Below are positions 1-8,821 of a DNA stretch of 64,000 nucleotides, piece by piece (within the stretch, counting starts at the first letter, position 1; each line of letters begins with the position of its first letter). Source of the stretch: Bacillus suaedaesalsae. Lineage in GTDB: Bacteria > Bacillota > Bacilli > Bacillales > SA4. The stretch covers positions 62,001 to 126,000 of the forward strand of contig NZ_JAFELM010000028.1 of assembly GCF_016890225.1 (NCBI RefSeq), written 5' to 3'. The translations under genes were made by a program, and so were the position numbers. The notes below the pieces were generated by a model. The model worked only from the letters and a program-made list of their open reading frames with translations. It was not told where the DNA came from and did not search any database.

Positions 1-69
1 AATTGAATAAAACTGATTGAGAATTTGTTGCGTTTTGATATCAAAAGTAGCTATTTCTGTACGTTTCAT
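1..69 (-). CDS. Possible 5' end of a gene running off the left edge
   Basis: An ATG at 69 on the minus strand opens a frame without stops down to base 1 (MKRTEIATFDIKTQQ...). The upstream AAAGAGA is only a weak ribosome binding site. With 23 codons visible the family cannot be named. It may equally be a chance frame, so confidence is low. Confidence 0.3.
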   Translation of the reverse strand, partial: MKRTEIATFDIKTQQILNQFYSI

Positions 70-169
70 ACGTTGTCTCTTTATGGAACTGAGTCAATTC
101 CAATCCTCTAATGAATGTCGGCTTAATTTTATCGACGAACTTTATATATTTCTTATGAGTTTAGTCTAA

Positions 170-321
170 TTCGGCGACTATTGAACATGATTCGGCGAAA
201 GTTTAAATCTTTTCGGCGAATTTCAACTATAATTCGCCGAAACTCCGAACACTTCCGGCGATGCTACTTCTATTTCGACGAATCCGATAGTATATCAACA
301 ACTTAAATCTTATTTCGGCGA
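170..321. repeat. Cluster of TTCGGCGA motifs
   Basis: The 9-mer TTCGGCGAA or a one- or two-base variant occurs about seven times in 150 bp (near 170, 191, 212, 233 in inverted form, 253, 274 and 313), separated by AT-rich spacers of roughly 12-40 bp. The unit is nearly self-complementary (TTCG.CGAA). No gene is seen in 70-387. The function is unknown; a protein-binding array or a decayed repeat are both possible. Confidence 0.6.
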
Positions 322-387
322 AAAACTTACAACCTTCCCTTAAAAGCAAACAAGCGATAATCCACTTAATTATCGCTTGTTTCTACC

Positions 388-1161
388 TTACATAGATTCT
401 GCTTCTTTTCCTTTTTTAGCCGGTGCAAACCAACCGATAAGTGCGATAGCAACTAATACACCATAAAAGACAAGTGTCCAACCAGTACTGTGAGGGAAAT
501 GATGATCTAATACACCGATATCTGGATGAGCAAGTGTAATGACTGCAAGCTTCACACCAACCCATGCAACAATGGCATAGGCAGTTGTTTCCAACGCTGG
601 GCGTTTGTCAAGGAGCTGAACAAACCATGTAGCGGCAAACTTTATCAATACAAGTCCTGCGATACCACCGAGAACGACAACTATAAATTGTCCTCCGTCC
701 ATCCCACCGAAATTACCTAATGGTGAATCTGGAAGACCTAGTGCAAGTGCTACTGCAGCTAAGATTGAATCAATCGCAAAAGCAAGGTCAGCTAATGCAA
801 TCTTCCCTACTGTAGGGTAGAACCCTTTACCCCTAGCCTCTTTTTCATCATCTTTATGAATATCTTCATTTTTCTTACCGAACTTTGCTTTAATGACATG
901 CTTTAAACCTAAGTAAAGTAAATAAGCTGCTCCGATGGCCTGAATTTGCCATACGTTTGCAATAAAAGAAATTGCAAATAGTGCTAAAAACCGAAAAGCG
1001 AAAGCCATCAAAATACCATAATTGATTGCCTTTTTCTTTTGATCTTCTGGTAAATGTTTCGCAATAACTGCAAGCACTAGCGCATTGTCAGCTGATAACA
1101 AACCTTCCAACCCAATTAAGATTAACAAGGTCCATGCATACTCTAACCAAATCGAATCCAT
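388..1161 (-). CDS. TerC family integral membrane protein (YceF/YkoY-like, Mn export)
   Basis: This 257-residue protein has about seven hydrophobic segments and the TerC signature acidic motifs inside the membrane: GLLSADNALV near residue 22 and ADLAFAIDSI near residue 124. B. subtilis relatives YceF and YkoY export manganese and supply Mn to secreted enzymes, so a metal-efflux role is inferred. A charged cytoplasmic loop (about residues 93-112) splits the protein into two halves, as in the family. The ATG at 1161 follows AGGAGAG at good spacing. I found no yybP-ykoY manganese riboswitch in the 190 bp upstream. The gene is probably monocistronic. Confidence 0.85.
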   Translation of the reverse strand: MDSIWLEYAWTLLILIGLEGLLSADNALVLAVIAKHLPEDQKKKAINYGILMAFAFRFLALFAISFIANVWQIQAIGAAYLLYLGLKHVIKAKFGKKNEDIHKDDEKEARGKGFYPTVGKIALADLAFAIDSILAAVALALGLPDSPLGNFGGMDGGQFIVVVLGGIAGLVLIKFAATWFVQLLDKRPALETTAYAIVAWVGVKLAVITLAHPDIGVLDHHFPHSTGWTLVFYGVLVAIALIGWFAPAKKGKEAESM

Positions 1162-1355
1162 TGATTTCTCTCCTATCTAAATGAATAATGACTATTTCAA
1201 AAACATCTCTTACTGTAGATTTTCCCATTAACCTACATGTATTCCTGTAGATATTTGGTTTATATTAATTTTTATAAACACTATTTGAATAAACCTTTAA
1301 AAGAAACACATTAAAGACATATACGTACTGATAAAGGAAAATGTTTCAATTTGCC

Positions 1356-1586
1356 TTATACGTCAGTTTCCTTTTCCTCCAAATACTTGTTATATACTTC
1401 TTGTGCTTTATCTTCCTTGGGTACAAATTTAGATATTCGTTTATGTAGATCATTCAATAAGTATAAACCTCTAAAAATACAACCAACTACAATACCAAAT
1501 CCAACAATGCCGGCCACAAATGGGTCAACAATCCATAATATGTAGGCTAACACAGTCGCTAAAATAATTGATAAAAATAAATACAC
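1356..1586 (-). CDS. Small two-helix membrane protein, unknown function
   Basis: The 76-residue product has two hydrophobic stretches (about 2-18 and 22-42) and a charged C-terminal tail. I do not recognise a family. It starts with GTG at 1586 behind a strong GGAGGAG. It lies 13 nt downstream of the preceding membrane protein gene, so the two almost certainly form an operon. The function cannot be inferred. Confidence 0.7.
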   Translation of the reverse strand: MYLFLSIILATVLAYILWIVDPFVAGIVGFGIVVGCIFRGLYLLNDLHKRISKFVPKEDKAQEVYNKYLEEKETDV

Positions 1587-1599
1587 TTTACTCCTCCGC

Positions 1600-2109
1600 T
1601 CAATTCTTCTCTTCAGCTTTAATCATACTGATCAATTTACGTATTATAAGTGCAATCAGAACAGATGAAGAGACGAACATAAAATACGTATTCACATTAA
1701 AATATTGAGAATTCACATGGATTGACATAAACGACGTGATGTCTTCTATATACTGCCAGTCAATAAACCCAAACTGTTCTTGATATACACTTGCAAGTAA
1801 TTTTTTGTACGTAAAAAAAGCTTGTCTTTGATACAGAAACGAACTTGTGAGTTGTATGACGAGTACGGTAACGATCATGATGAAAGTCATACGATTTAAC
1901 GTAAATTCCTTCAAAATCTTATACCACACAAACACTAAACTACAAAAAACAACGAAAAGTATACCGACAAATAATATCGCAGGGTTTCCATTGCCCGATG
2001 TTTGACCAGGGTTTGGATTCATTTCATAACATATCCAAAAAATAGGAACTGCAAATAGCAACAAGAATAGAAGAATCGTTATCTTTTTTCGAATAGAACA
2101 TTCCTCCAT
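1600..2109 (-). CDS. Hypothetical four-helix membrane protein
   Basis: This is an unrecognised integral membrane protein of about 169 residues with four predicted membrane segments (roughly residues 9-27, 42-62, 71-92 and 140-160) and an extracytoplasmic loop rich in aromatics. The frame is open further up to 2169. The ATG at 2109 is chosen because hydrophobicity begins shortly after it and the extra N-terminus is cysteine- and lysine-rich and unlike coding sequence. No clear ribosome binding site precedes either start. It is the first gene of a two-gene operon with the small protein ending at 1356. Confidence 0.6.
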   Translation of the reverse strand: MEECSIRKKITILLFLLLFAVPIFWICYEMNPNPGQTSGNGNPAILFVGILFVVFCSLVFVWYKILKEFTLNRMTFIMIVTVLVIQLTSSFLYQRQAFFTYKKLLASVYQEQFGFIDWQYIEDITSFMSIHVNSQYFNVNTYFMFVSSSVLIALIIRKLISMIKAEEKN

Positions 2110-2319
2110 TTTGACACGTTTCTGACAAATATAAGACTTCTTACATAATTTTACCATAGCTACTTGCATTATAAATAAAATTATAGATTATGAAAAGAGA
2201 GAAATACTCTAGTATTCCATGTTAAACTAGTAAAAAATTTTTCTAGTAACATTGGTCTAAATTCCACATCTATTAAATAGTTATAGAATATAAAAAATTT
2301 AATAGAAAAGGTGATTACA

Positions 2320-2538
2320 ATGTTTAATGTTTCATTCTATGATAAGAAAGATGTTTTACTCGTTCAATATCGAAGCCAAGTTCCAGCTGAAGGAGAAGAA
2401 TTAAAAGTAAAAGGACGTAAAGGGAAAGTAACTCGTGTTGAAACGGTTACAGAACACAAATTCAACGTACACGTAGAATTAGAAGCAGAAAAGAAAAATA
2501 ATATGGCGGCAGATGCAGGGAAAAAGAAAAAGCGATAA
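2320..2538 (+). CDS. Small basic hypothetical protein
   Basis: This 72-residue soluble protein is rich in Lys and Glu and ends in a GKKKKR tail. A central KGRKGKVTRVE segment suggests an OB- or SH3-like beta barrel that might bind nucleic acid, but that is inference. The ATG at 2320 is preferred over the GTG at 2311 because AAAGGTGA (2306-2314) is a ribosome binding site for the ATG and overlaps the GTG. A Rho-independent terminator follows directly. Confidence 0.7.
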   Translation: MFNVSFYDKKDVLLVQYRSQVPAEGEELKVKGRKGKVTRVETVTEHKFNVHVELEAEKKNNMAADAGKKKKR

Positions 2539-2544
2539 GTAAAT

Positions 2545-2585
2545 AAACGCACAAGTTAGGGGTATCTCTAATTTGTGCGTTTTCT
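2545..2585 (+). terminator. Rho-independent terminator
   Basis: A stem of about 15 bp (2545-2559 with 2568-2582, AAACGCACAAGTTAG paired with its complement, one G.U) closes an 8-nt loop and is followed by T-rich sequence. It ends the small-protein transcript. Confidence 0.8.
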
Positions 2586-2594
2586 AATATAAAT

Positions 2595-2800
2595 ACTGCT
2601 TTTGTATGCGACGTTTTTTAAACTGGTAATTTTCTCTGGTTCTTTAGCCGCAGCTTTCATTCCTATGAATGTACCATTTGAATAACCAATGACGTTTACC
2701 TTTTGTTTAAACCATTGTGCTACATAATCAGTCAATTAAAGTAAATCTTCCACGTGTAGGTCTTTATTTACATCGAATAATTCTCAAAAAATGAACCGTC
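2595..2800 (-). pseudogene. Decayed alpha/beta hydrolase fragment
   Basis: On the minus strand a reading frame encodes TDYVAQWFKQ then VNVIGYSNGTFIG and AAAKEPEKI, which matches the nucleophile-elbow region (G-x-S-x-G, here GYSNG) of alpha/beta hydrolases. It is interrupted by an in-frame TAA about 25 codons before the elbow. There is no start codon, no catalytic Asp/His region and no full-length frame. It is a remnant of a once larger gene lying between two intact plus-strand genes. Confidence 0.6.
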
Positions 2801-2966
2801 TTCTAACTTCCTCTTTAATCATTCTTTTTCGTCACAACTATTTACTCCTCTTGTTATGCCTTAATTACATATACGAGAACACACTCTGTTTTCCTTTAAA
2901 TACCATTAATGTAAAAAGCTAATATTCTCCCAAATAAAGCACATAGTATTGGTAGGAGGAATCAGG

Positions 2967-3827
2967 ATGATTAATTTATTTTTCTCATTATGTTTACTTA
3001 CTTTCAGTACTTATAACCCTACAAATAATGATGACCTGGCTCTCAAACATGATGGTGAAACAATCGCCACAATCAATCATGATGCATTCACATCATCTCT
3101 CATTGATATTCCGACTATAAATGAAAAAATGTTTGAGCAATTGGTAACAAAATTAGAGCAGCATATTAACGAAGAGCCCGTGAATGCCTATATCAATGAG
3201 AAGAACGTAATTGTATCCGGTAAACCTGGATATCAATTAGATCGTGAAAAATTCAAACAAGAACTATATACATATTTTTTGCATCATCAACCATTAGAGT
3301 TAGAAATTCCTACTGTAACCGTTCATCCGAGAGTTAGTTCTGAGCTAATAGCCGACATCCATGTGAAGCAAATCGGCAGCTTTGTTACCTATTACAGTGT
3401 TCATAAAAGCGAGCGGTCGTCTAATATTGCAATAGCTGCAGAAGCCATTAACAATCACGTTGTGTTCCAAGGAGAAGTATTTTCCTTTAATGAAGTGGTA
3501 GGAAAACGGACAGCGGAAAAAGGTTATCTACCTGCACCTATCATTATTAAAGGTGAATTGTATGACGGCGTTGGCGGCGGAATTTGCCAAGTATCCTCTA
3601 CTTTATTTAATGCCGTTGATGAAGCTGGTGTAAAGATAGTCCAACGGTATTCCCATAGCCGCCGCGTTCCGTATGTTCCACCTGGTCGAGACGCAACAGT
3701 TAGTTGGTATGGACCGGACTTTACATTTAAAAACGTTTATAATCAGCCAATTTTAATTCGTGCTAGCGCCAAATATGGAAGACTGGTTATTCAGATTTAT
3801 TCTTCTGAAGTGATTAATACAAATTAA
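2967..3827 (+). CDS. VanW family protein, exported
   Basis: The 286-residue protein begins with a hydrophobic signal or anchor (about residues 2-18), followed by a variable region. The VanW domain spans about residues 130-280, recognisable by NEVVGKRTAEKGYLPAP, GVGGGICQVSSTLFNA and the late VSWYGPDFTFKN stretch. VanW proteins occur with vancomycin-resistance genes and widely in spore formers; their biochemical role is unknown, though a cell-envelope role is generally assumed. The ATG at 2967 follows AGGAGGAATCAGG. The upstream TTG at 2949 is rejected because it precedes the ribosome binding site. Confidence 0.85.
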   Translation: MINLFFSLCLLTFSTYNPTNNDDLALKHDGETIATINHDAFTSSLIDIPTINEKMFEQLVTKLEQHINEEPVNAYINEKNVIVSGKPGYQLDREKFKQELYTYFLHHQPLELEIPTVTVHPRVSSELIADIHVKQIGSFVTYYSVHKSERSSNIAIAAEAINNHVVFQGEVFSFNEVVGKRTAEKGYLPAPIIIKGELYDGVGGGICQVSSTLFNAVDEAGVKIVQRYSHSRRVPYVPPGRDATVSWYGPDFTFKNVYNQPILIRASAKYGRLVIQIYSSEVINTN

Positions 3828-3918
3828 TTAAAATCAAACTCGGATGGTTCGATGAGCCTCCACAAATGGAAGACCGGGGTAATTAAGTGATAAAATTAAA
3901 AATAAATAGCTTTATACT

Positions 3919-3955
3919 TAGAAACGCATGGACTTCCATGCGTTTCAGCTTTTAT
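3919..3955. terminator. Bidirectional terminator
   Basis: A perfect 12-bp stem, GAAACGCATGGA (3921-3932) with its complement (3935-3946) and a 2-nt loop, sits between the convergent VanW gene and maltose acetyltransferase gene. A TTTTATT tract lies on the plus side. Confidence 0.8.
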
Positions 3956-3987
3956 TATTGCTATATGTATGTATTCAAAAAATGAAT

Positions 3988-4548
3988 TTACAATTCAATG
4001 TACTTAACTATTCTTGCTGGATTTCCTCCAACCACAACGTTATCTGGTACATCCTTCGTGACTACTGCACCTGATGCAATAACTACATTGTTCCCTACTT
4101 TTACACCCGGGTTTATTACTGCACTTCCTCCAATCCAAACATTGTTTCCAAAATAAATCGGTTTTGCATATTCTTTTCCCGAATTACGTTCCACTGGATG
4201 AAGTGGATGTGTCGCTGTATAGATTTGCACGCCAGGAGCAAGCATACAATTATCCCCAAATCGCACTTCACAAACATCTAATATAGTGCAGTCGAAGTTT
4301 GCATAAAAGTTTTCTCCGACGTGTGTGTTATATCCATAATCGAAACGAATATTGGGCTCCATATATAAGTTTTCACCAGTTGAACCGAGTAATTCTTTTA
4401 AAAATGTTGTTCGTTTCTCTCCTTCCGTTTCTAGTGTCTGGTTATATATCCTTACCTTACGTCTAGCCTCCACACGATCCTTTACTAAAACTGAATCAGC
4501 AGGGTCATACATTTCTCCAGCTAACATTTTTTCTTTTTCTGTTCTCAT
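3988..4548 (-). CDS. maa: Maltose O-acetyltransferase
   Basis: The 186-residue enzyme transfers acetyl from acetyl-CoA to sugar hydroxyls (maltose, glucose). An N-terminal maltose-acetyltransferase domain (about residues 1-55, beginning [13 protein letters not shown]) precedes left-handed beta-helix hexapeptide repeats. The catalytic His lies in TATHPLHP (about residue 114), and the C-terminal NPARIVKYI cap is typical. Length and order match B. subtilis Maa. The ATG at 4548 has a modest AGTAGGTC upstream. It is a single-gene unit ending at the shared terminator. The in vivo substrate is uncertain, as for all family members. Confidence 0.88.
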   Translation of the reverse strand: MRTEKEKMLAGEMYDPADSVLVKDRVEARRKVRIYNQTLETEGEKRTTFLKELLGSTGENLYMEPNIRFDYGYNTHVGENFYANFDCTILDVCEVRFGDNCMLAPGVQIYTATHPLHPVERNSGKEYAKPIYFGNNVWIGGSAVINPGVKVGNNVVIASGAVVTKDVPDNVVVGGNPARIVKYIEL

Positions 4549-4755
4549 TGCATTTGACCTACTTTCTAAATCTTTTTAATAATGGTAACGTGTATACTCA
4601 ACATATTACTCTTCCTTACTTTCTATTATAACGTACTGCTCCACCACATAATTAAATGGATTCTGATTCCCTAGTTACATATAAGTACATATTGCCAAAG
4701 TTAATTATTTGTCCCGGTAAGAAGTTACAGTAATAGAAAATAATTTATCCATGAT

Positions 4756-4784
4756 TTGCTTTTTGCAGATTTTCCTGTTATGAT
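4756..4784 (+). promoter_or_regulatory. Sigma-A promoter of the cold-shock gene
   Basis: TTGCTT (4756-4761) and TATGAT (4779-4784) are separated by exactly 17 bp. Transcription would start near 4791, giving a leader of about 105 nt before the cold-shock ATG. Long structured leaders are usual for csp genes. Confidence 0.6.
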
Positions 4785-4866
4785 GAATAAGAATTATTTT
4801 TGTTCGGTGTAAAAAATATTGACTTTTCGTCTATAAAATCACTTTGGGCAAGGATAGTAATACATT

Positions 4867-5096
<230 letters not shown>

Positions 5097-5112
5097 TCTT
5101 AAAGCAACCTAC

Positions 5113-5146
5113 AAACAGGCTCTAATTTTAGAGCCTGTTTTTTTAT
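5113..5146 (+). terminator. Terminator of csp gene
   Basis: A 13-bp stem, AAACAGGCTCTAA (5113-5125) with its complement (5128-5140), is followed by a run of seven T. Confidence 0.9.
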
Positions 5147-5164
5147 GAGAATTAGTAAATAATG

Positions 5165-5196
5165 AAAAAAACGGTAAACCTCTAGGGTTTAACGCC
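5165..5196 (-). terminator. Minus-strand terminator with no intact gene upstream of it
   Basis: On the minus strand CGTTAAACCC pairs with GGTTTACCG around a short loop and is followed by TTTTTTT. Its expected gene would lie to the right, where only a coding remnant (5257-5388) is visible. Confidence 0.5.
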
Positions 5197-5256
5197 TCTT
5201 TTCTCTTGTAATGATAGCTTCTGTCACTACGATTATTCATATCATTTAGTTCTGTA

Positions 5257-5388
5257 TTACTTTAATTTCTTTTCCCTCTTTGCTTTTGACCACACTTTTA
5301 TAAATTTTGTTCGTAACATAACCCACATGAAAAAATACTTCAAAATGATTTCAAAAATATATAAAGTGTTTCTCCATTGTGAACTACA
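5257..5388 (-). pseudogene. Possible 3' remnant of a small basic protein gene
   Basis: A minus-strand frame without an early start codon encodes WRNTLYIFEIILKY then a Lys/Arg-rich end (SKAKREKKLK) and a TAA stop, followed by a terminator-like hairpin. Composition is protein-like, but the 5' part is closed by a stop just upstream. I cannot assign a family. It may be debris of a lost gene. Confidence 0.3.
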
Positions 5389-5484
5389 TTAGTTGAAGAC
5401 TCTCTTCTTTTTTCTTGAATTAAGATCTTAATAAATGAAAATAATAATAAAAACTGAATAAGATTTCATTGGTGAACTCAAATT

Positions 5485-6042
5485 ATGAACACAAACGTAA
5501 AGATAGCAATTAAACTTGTGAATCAGCATCATCAGAATGTTACTCAAGATATAAACCAATGGCTAAACAATGAATTATTTACATGGAACTGGTGGGTTCT
5601 TTTGGCATTTGCACTACTGCCCTGGATGGTTTGGTTCAAATTCAAAGAACGCAAAATACTAATAGAAAGTATCCTTGTTGGTACCATAGCGATCATACCC
5701 ACTACCTATTTGGATGCGATTGGACTTGACTTAAAGTTTTGGACTTACCCCGTACAATTTATACCATTAGGTGCAAGGGCTCTACCATTTGATATGTCAA
5801 TGGTTCCTGTCGCTTATATGCTGCTGTATCAATTTTTCAAAACATGGAGAGCCTTTATTATTGGTTTATTAATAATGGCAACTCTATTTGCTTTTATTGG
5901 TGAACCTGTTAGTAAAGCGATGAACTTGATCTATTATTTAAAATGGAAGTATTATTACTCTTTCTTCTACTACATAATTCTTGGTCTTTTTATAAAATGG
6001 TTTGTTAATAAATGTAGAGATATTAACAAGAATAATATTTAA
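5485..6042 (+). CDS. CBO0543-like five-helix membrane protein, copy 1
   Basis: The 185-residue membrane protein has an N-terminal amphipathic segment with NWW, about five membrane helices, a conserved Asp (TYLDAIG, FDMSMVP) and a C-terminal WKYYYSFFYYI signature. It resembles the CBO0543 family of spore-forming Firmicutes, for which no function is established. Four more members lie in this window (6222-6725, 8822-9343, 38103-38615, 38776-39333). The ribosome binding site (GGTGA) is weak. The next gene on the same strand is another member, so the two probably descend from a local duplication. Confidence 0.7.
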   Translation: MNTNVKIAIKLVNQHHQNVTQDINQWLNNELFTWNWWVLLAFALLPWMVWFKFKERKILIESILVGTIAIIPTTYLDAIGLDLKFWTYPVQFIPLGARALPFDMSMVPVAYMLLYQFFKTWRAFIIGLLIMATLFAFIGEPVSKAMNLIYYLKWKYYYSFFYYIILGLFIKWFVNKCRDINKNNI

Positions 6043-6221
6043 GATCGTTCTTAATGACATATTTAAATGCAATGTTTACGACTCAAAAGAGACTTGGTTA
6101 TTAACTTAGTTTCTTTTGTATCATTCGGAATCTTCCTTTTTCTTCACAACCCCTATCATTCACGACTGGTTTTACATAACAAATAGAAATGATGACACAC
6201 TAAATAAAGGAGGTGTTGAAC

Positions 6222-6725
6222 TTGAGAAGAAGACAAAAAGTGAAATTATCAGGATCCTTCCTTGCTATAACTACAATAATTGGGATATGTTTGTTACCCT
6301 TTGCAATTTATAAACGTTCATTCAAAGACTGGTTAATTGTTTACCTTGTCAGTTTAATCGGGAACTCATTGGCCGACCGATATCTTGTATCAAAGGGGTA
6401 TTTAAAGTACAATATACGACCATTTCCAAAGAATGTTAAAATTCATTTACCTTTTGATTATATACATTATCCAATATTGCTTCTTTACTATAATCAATGG
6501 ACACTAAATAGTAGACCTTTAGGAATAATCTTAAAACTCTTCCCTTTTGTTATACCACAAGTAATTATTGAGACGATTGCAGCAAAGAAGACAAACCTCA
6601 TATCATGGAAAAAAGGATGGACTTGGTACCATTCATTTATCTGTTTAGTGATTAAACTTCTATTATGTAGAAGCATTATTGCAATTATTAGGATGTTAAG
6701 TAAAGAAAAGGTTTCTACTACTTAG
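6222..6725 (+). CDS. CBO0543-like membrane protein, copy 2
   Basis: The 167-residue membrane protein has four to five helices. The motifs RSFKDWLIVYLVSLIGNS, the DYIHYP segment and the late KKGWTWYHSFI follow the order seen in other CBO0543-like proteins here. TTG at 6222 is taken as the start because AAAGGAGG ends eight bases upstream; the in-frame GTG at 6213 lies inside that site. The 170-bp gap from the preceding paralogue has no obvious terminator. Function unknown. Confidence 0.65.
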   Translation: MRRRQKVKLSGSFLAITTIIGICLLPFAIYKRSFKDWLIVYLVSLIGNSLADRYLVSKGYLKYNIRPFPKNVKIHLPFDYIHYPILLLYYNQWTLNSRPLGIILKLFPFVIPQVIIETIAAKKTNLISWKKGWTWYHSFICLVIKLLLCRSIIAIIRMLSKEKVSTT

Positions 6726-6976
6726 TAAGCATTATTTTAAGGAGAAGCCTTTAAAAAGTAAAAGTTCTAAGTAGTCACTTGTTTTCGCATATGCTTGTAA
6801 TATATTTTAGATTTATAAAAACTGCAGCAGTGATTTAACAATTTTATTTAAAATGGAAAGTTACTGAAAGTAGAAAGGTCAAGATGTTAAAACTTCTGAA
6901 ATCTTCAAAACTATACCTAAATTGATGCGAAAGTGGCGGATCACTATTATCTATCCCCTGTTTATAAAAAGGTATT

Positions 6977-7177
6977 TTATTCTTCTAATTTTAACAATTC
7001 TGCAATCATATCAGAACTACCTGGCATAAACAGAATCAATGCGAAAACGATACAAAGAACACCAACAACAAACAAAAAGATTAATATTTTAACTGACCGA
7101 GGTACCTCTTTCCATAAAGCTCCTATCATAATAAGTACAACACCTAACAGAAGTAATAATAAATAATAAAACCCCAC
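6977..7177 (-). CDS. Small two-helix membrane protein
   Basis: The product has 66 residues with two membrane segments (about 3-21 and 28-50) joined by a short basic loop (WKEVPRSVK), ending in an acidic tail. No family recognised. It starts with GTG at 7177 behind GAGGTGAT. A 12-bp inverted repeat lies 29 bp upstream of the start (7206-7243) and may regulate it. Confidence 0.6.
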   Translation of the reverse strand: MGFYYLLLLLLGVVLIMIGALWKEVPRSVKILIFLFVVGVLCIVFALILFMPGSSDMIAELLKLEE

Positions 7178-7205
7178 TTCATCACCTCGTGTAACCAGAT
7201 TTTAA

Positions 7206-7243
7206 ATACATAGAATTTTTATGTATGTAGTAATTCTATGTAT
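7206..7243. promoter_or_regulatory. Perfect 12-bp inverted repeat upstream of the small gene
   Basis: ATACATAGAATT (7206-7217) and its exact reverse complement (7232-7243) flank 14 bases. There is no T-tract, so an operator is more likely than a terminator. It lies 29 bp upstream of the start at 7177. Confidence 0.45.
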
Positions 7244-7295
7244 AAGAATAAACGATGATGTTAATAAAGTAAATACTTTTGTATTAGGAACCCAA

Positions 7296-7330
7296 TAAAA
7301 AAGTACATGATCCATAATGGATTCATGCAC
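7296..7330 (-). terminator. Terminator of the 72-residue membrane protein gene
   Basis: On the minus strand a stem of about 12 bp (GTGCATGAATCCA with TGGATCATGTAC, one bulge) is followed by TTTTTTA. Confidence 0.7.
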
Positions 7331-7340
7331 TCTACACTTT

Positions 7341-7559
7341 TCACAGTTCGTTACTTTTCCTCTCTTCCATTGCCAATGAAATATATAAAATTAAAAATAT
7401 GATACCTTGAACCAACGGAAAAAAGATTACTATCCAAGTCAATGTACTTATTTCACCATTTCCAATTGGACCAACTTTTGGGCGGTACATTTGATATAGA
7501 GTAAAAATAAAAAAGAATATAGACAATATTGAAACGGTCAGGAACACATTTTTCCGCAC
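7341..7559 (-). CDS. Small two-helix membrane protein
   Basis: The 72-residue protein has hydrophobic segments at about 5-23 and 43-63, a short outside loop (YRPKVGPIGNGE) and a charged C-terminus (MEERKSNEL). No family recognised. The GTG start at 7559 follows GAGGTG. It is a monocistronic unit closed by a terminator at 7296-7330. Confidence 0.6.
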   Translation of the reverse strand: MRKNVFLTVSILSIFFFIFTLYQMYRPKVGPIGNGEISTLTWIVIFFPLVQGIIFLILYISLAMEERKSNEL

Positions 7560-7649
7560 TTTTTACACCTCTAATCTAAACTAACGTTTAACCATTATTA
7601 ACTAGTACAATGTGTGACCTTTCCAACTTATATACCAGTATTTCCTTTC

Positions 7650-7838
7650 TTAATAGATTTCTTTAATAAAAGTAAAGTTCTTATTCAGTTCACTTTCATT
7701 GATTGCGATTCTATTTGTTAAATCTGTCGTTCTAAATACAAACTCTTTTACCCCAATAAATTCTGATTGACTAATCAAGTAAAACTGAGTTCCCTTTTTA
7801 TAACCATTAAACTGTCTTTTTAATTTATATACTTTCAT
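7650..7838 (-). CDS. Small hypothetical soluble protein
   Basis: The 62-residue protein begins MKVYKLKRQFNGYKKGTQF, predicted mostly beta, with no membrane segment or known motif. Lys-rich start and balanced charges suggest a small cytoplasmic protein. The ATG at 7838 follows TTGAGGTTA. It stands alone between two minus-strand genes with no obvious terminator. Function unknown. Confidence 0.5.
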   Translation of the reverse strand: MKVYKLKRQFNGYKKGTQFYLISQSEFIGVKEFVFRTTDLTNRIAINESELNKNFTFIKEIY

Positions 7839-7948
7839 TCATTAACCTCAAATGATAATTTGTTTTCGATATATGTTCCCTACCTATTATTATTCACCAA
7901 AAAAGAACACTATCCTCTATGAATAGTGCGGTGAATCTAACTTTTTCA

Positions 7949-8728
7949 CTAAATAAATTGTGTTAGTAGCTTGTTAAACTTATCACGTTCTTCCCAAAAT
8001 GCGCCATGTCCACTATATTCAAACGGTATTAGCTGTGAATTTCTTATTTTTTGGTTAAGTTCTGGTGCCTGTGCAAACGGAATAACTTTGTCATGTATTC
8101 CGTGAATGATTAACGTAGGTACATTTATTTTTGGAAGATCCTCATCCAATTTTTCATCTCTTAATGTCACAATAATAGCAGCTGTTGACCAACTTGCAGC
8201 TTGTAATCCCATTTGCATAAACCAGTCCGAAAATGGTTTCGAGATATACTGAAAGAAAAACTGATCAGTTACACCTTGCATCATTTTAGGGCGATCATTT
8301 AATGTTTCCGTAAGAAGCGCATTTGCTGTTTCTGGTGTAAATCCAGTTGGAGCTGCCGCATCAACGAGAACAAGTTTTGATACCCCATAACCATTGTGGC
8401 GTGACATATACCGAATTGCAATAGCCCCACCCGTGGAGTGACCTACGAAAGTAAAATTGGTTAACTGTAGGATATCGACTACGGTTCGGATATCATCTGC
8501 AAGTCTGTTAAAAGAATACCCACTCACTGGTTTATCCGATTTTCCAAAGCCCCTCCAATCTATACCAATACATCGGTAACCCATTGCAGGAAGAATCGAA
8601 AATTGATACTCAAACTGGTCATGACTTAACGGCCAACCGTGTAAAAAAACGATGGTCTTACTCCCTCCAGGGTTAACATCTTCCACATATAAATTCACAC
8701 CTGGCTCCACCGTAACAAAATATCCCAT
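7949..8728 (-). CDS. Alpha/beta-fold hydrolase (chloroperoxidase/arylesterase type)
   Basis: The 259-residue protein carries HGWPLS (oxyanion region, about 30), the nucleophile elbow GHSTGG with Ser98, an Asp in GIHDKVIP and a His in the late YSGHGAF, forming a complete Ser-Asp-His triad. A lid region (about 130-180) separates the halves. The pattern fits non-haem haloperoxidase-like esterases of the YdjP type in Bacillus. The substrate is unknown; such enzymes hydrolyse small esters. ATG at 8728 follows GGGAGGAATCTTC. It is monocistronic and cytoplasmic, with no signal peptide. Confidence 0.85.
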   Translation of the reverse strand: MGYFVTVEPGVNLYVEDVNPGGSKTIVFLHGWPLSHDQFEYQFSILPAMGYRCIGIDWRGFGKSDKPVSGYSFNRLADDIRTVVDILQLTNFTFVGHSTGGAIAIRYMSRHNGYGVSKLVLVDAAAPTGFTPETANALLTETLNDRPKMMQGVTDQFFFQYISKPFSDWFMQMGLQAASWSTAAIIVTLRDEKLDEDLPKINVPTLIIHGIHDKVIPFAQAPELNQKIRNSQLIPFEYSGHGAFWEERDKFNKLLTQFI

Positions 8729-8821
8729 GAAGATTCCTCCCTAGTTAAAATGTGCTAACTATAAGTTATTCATTTTGTCAACATAGGTGAGAATCTATAG
8801 GAAATAGTTTATTCTGCAAAG

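Noticed and set aside
1162-1350. yybP-ykoY manganese riboswitch upstream of the TerC gene
   Set aside because: The conserved core sequence could not be found on either strand.
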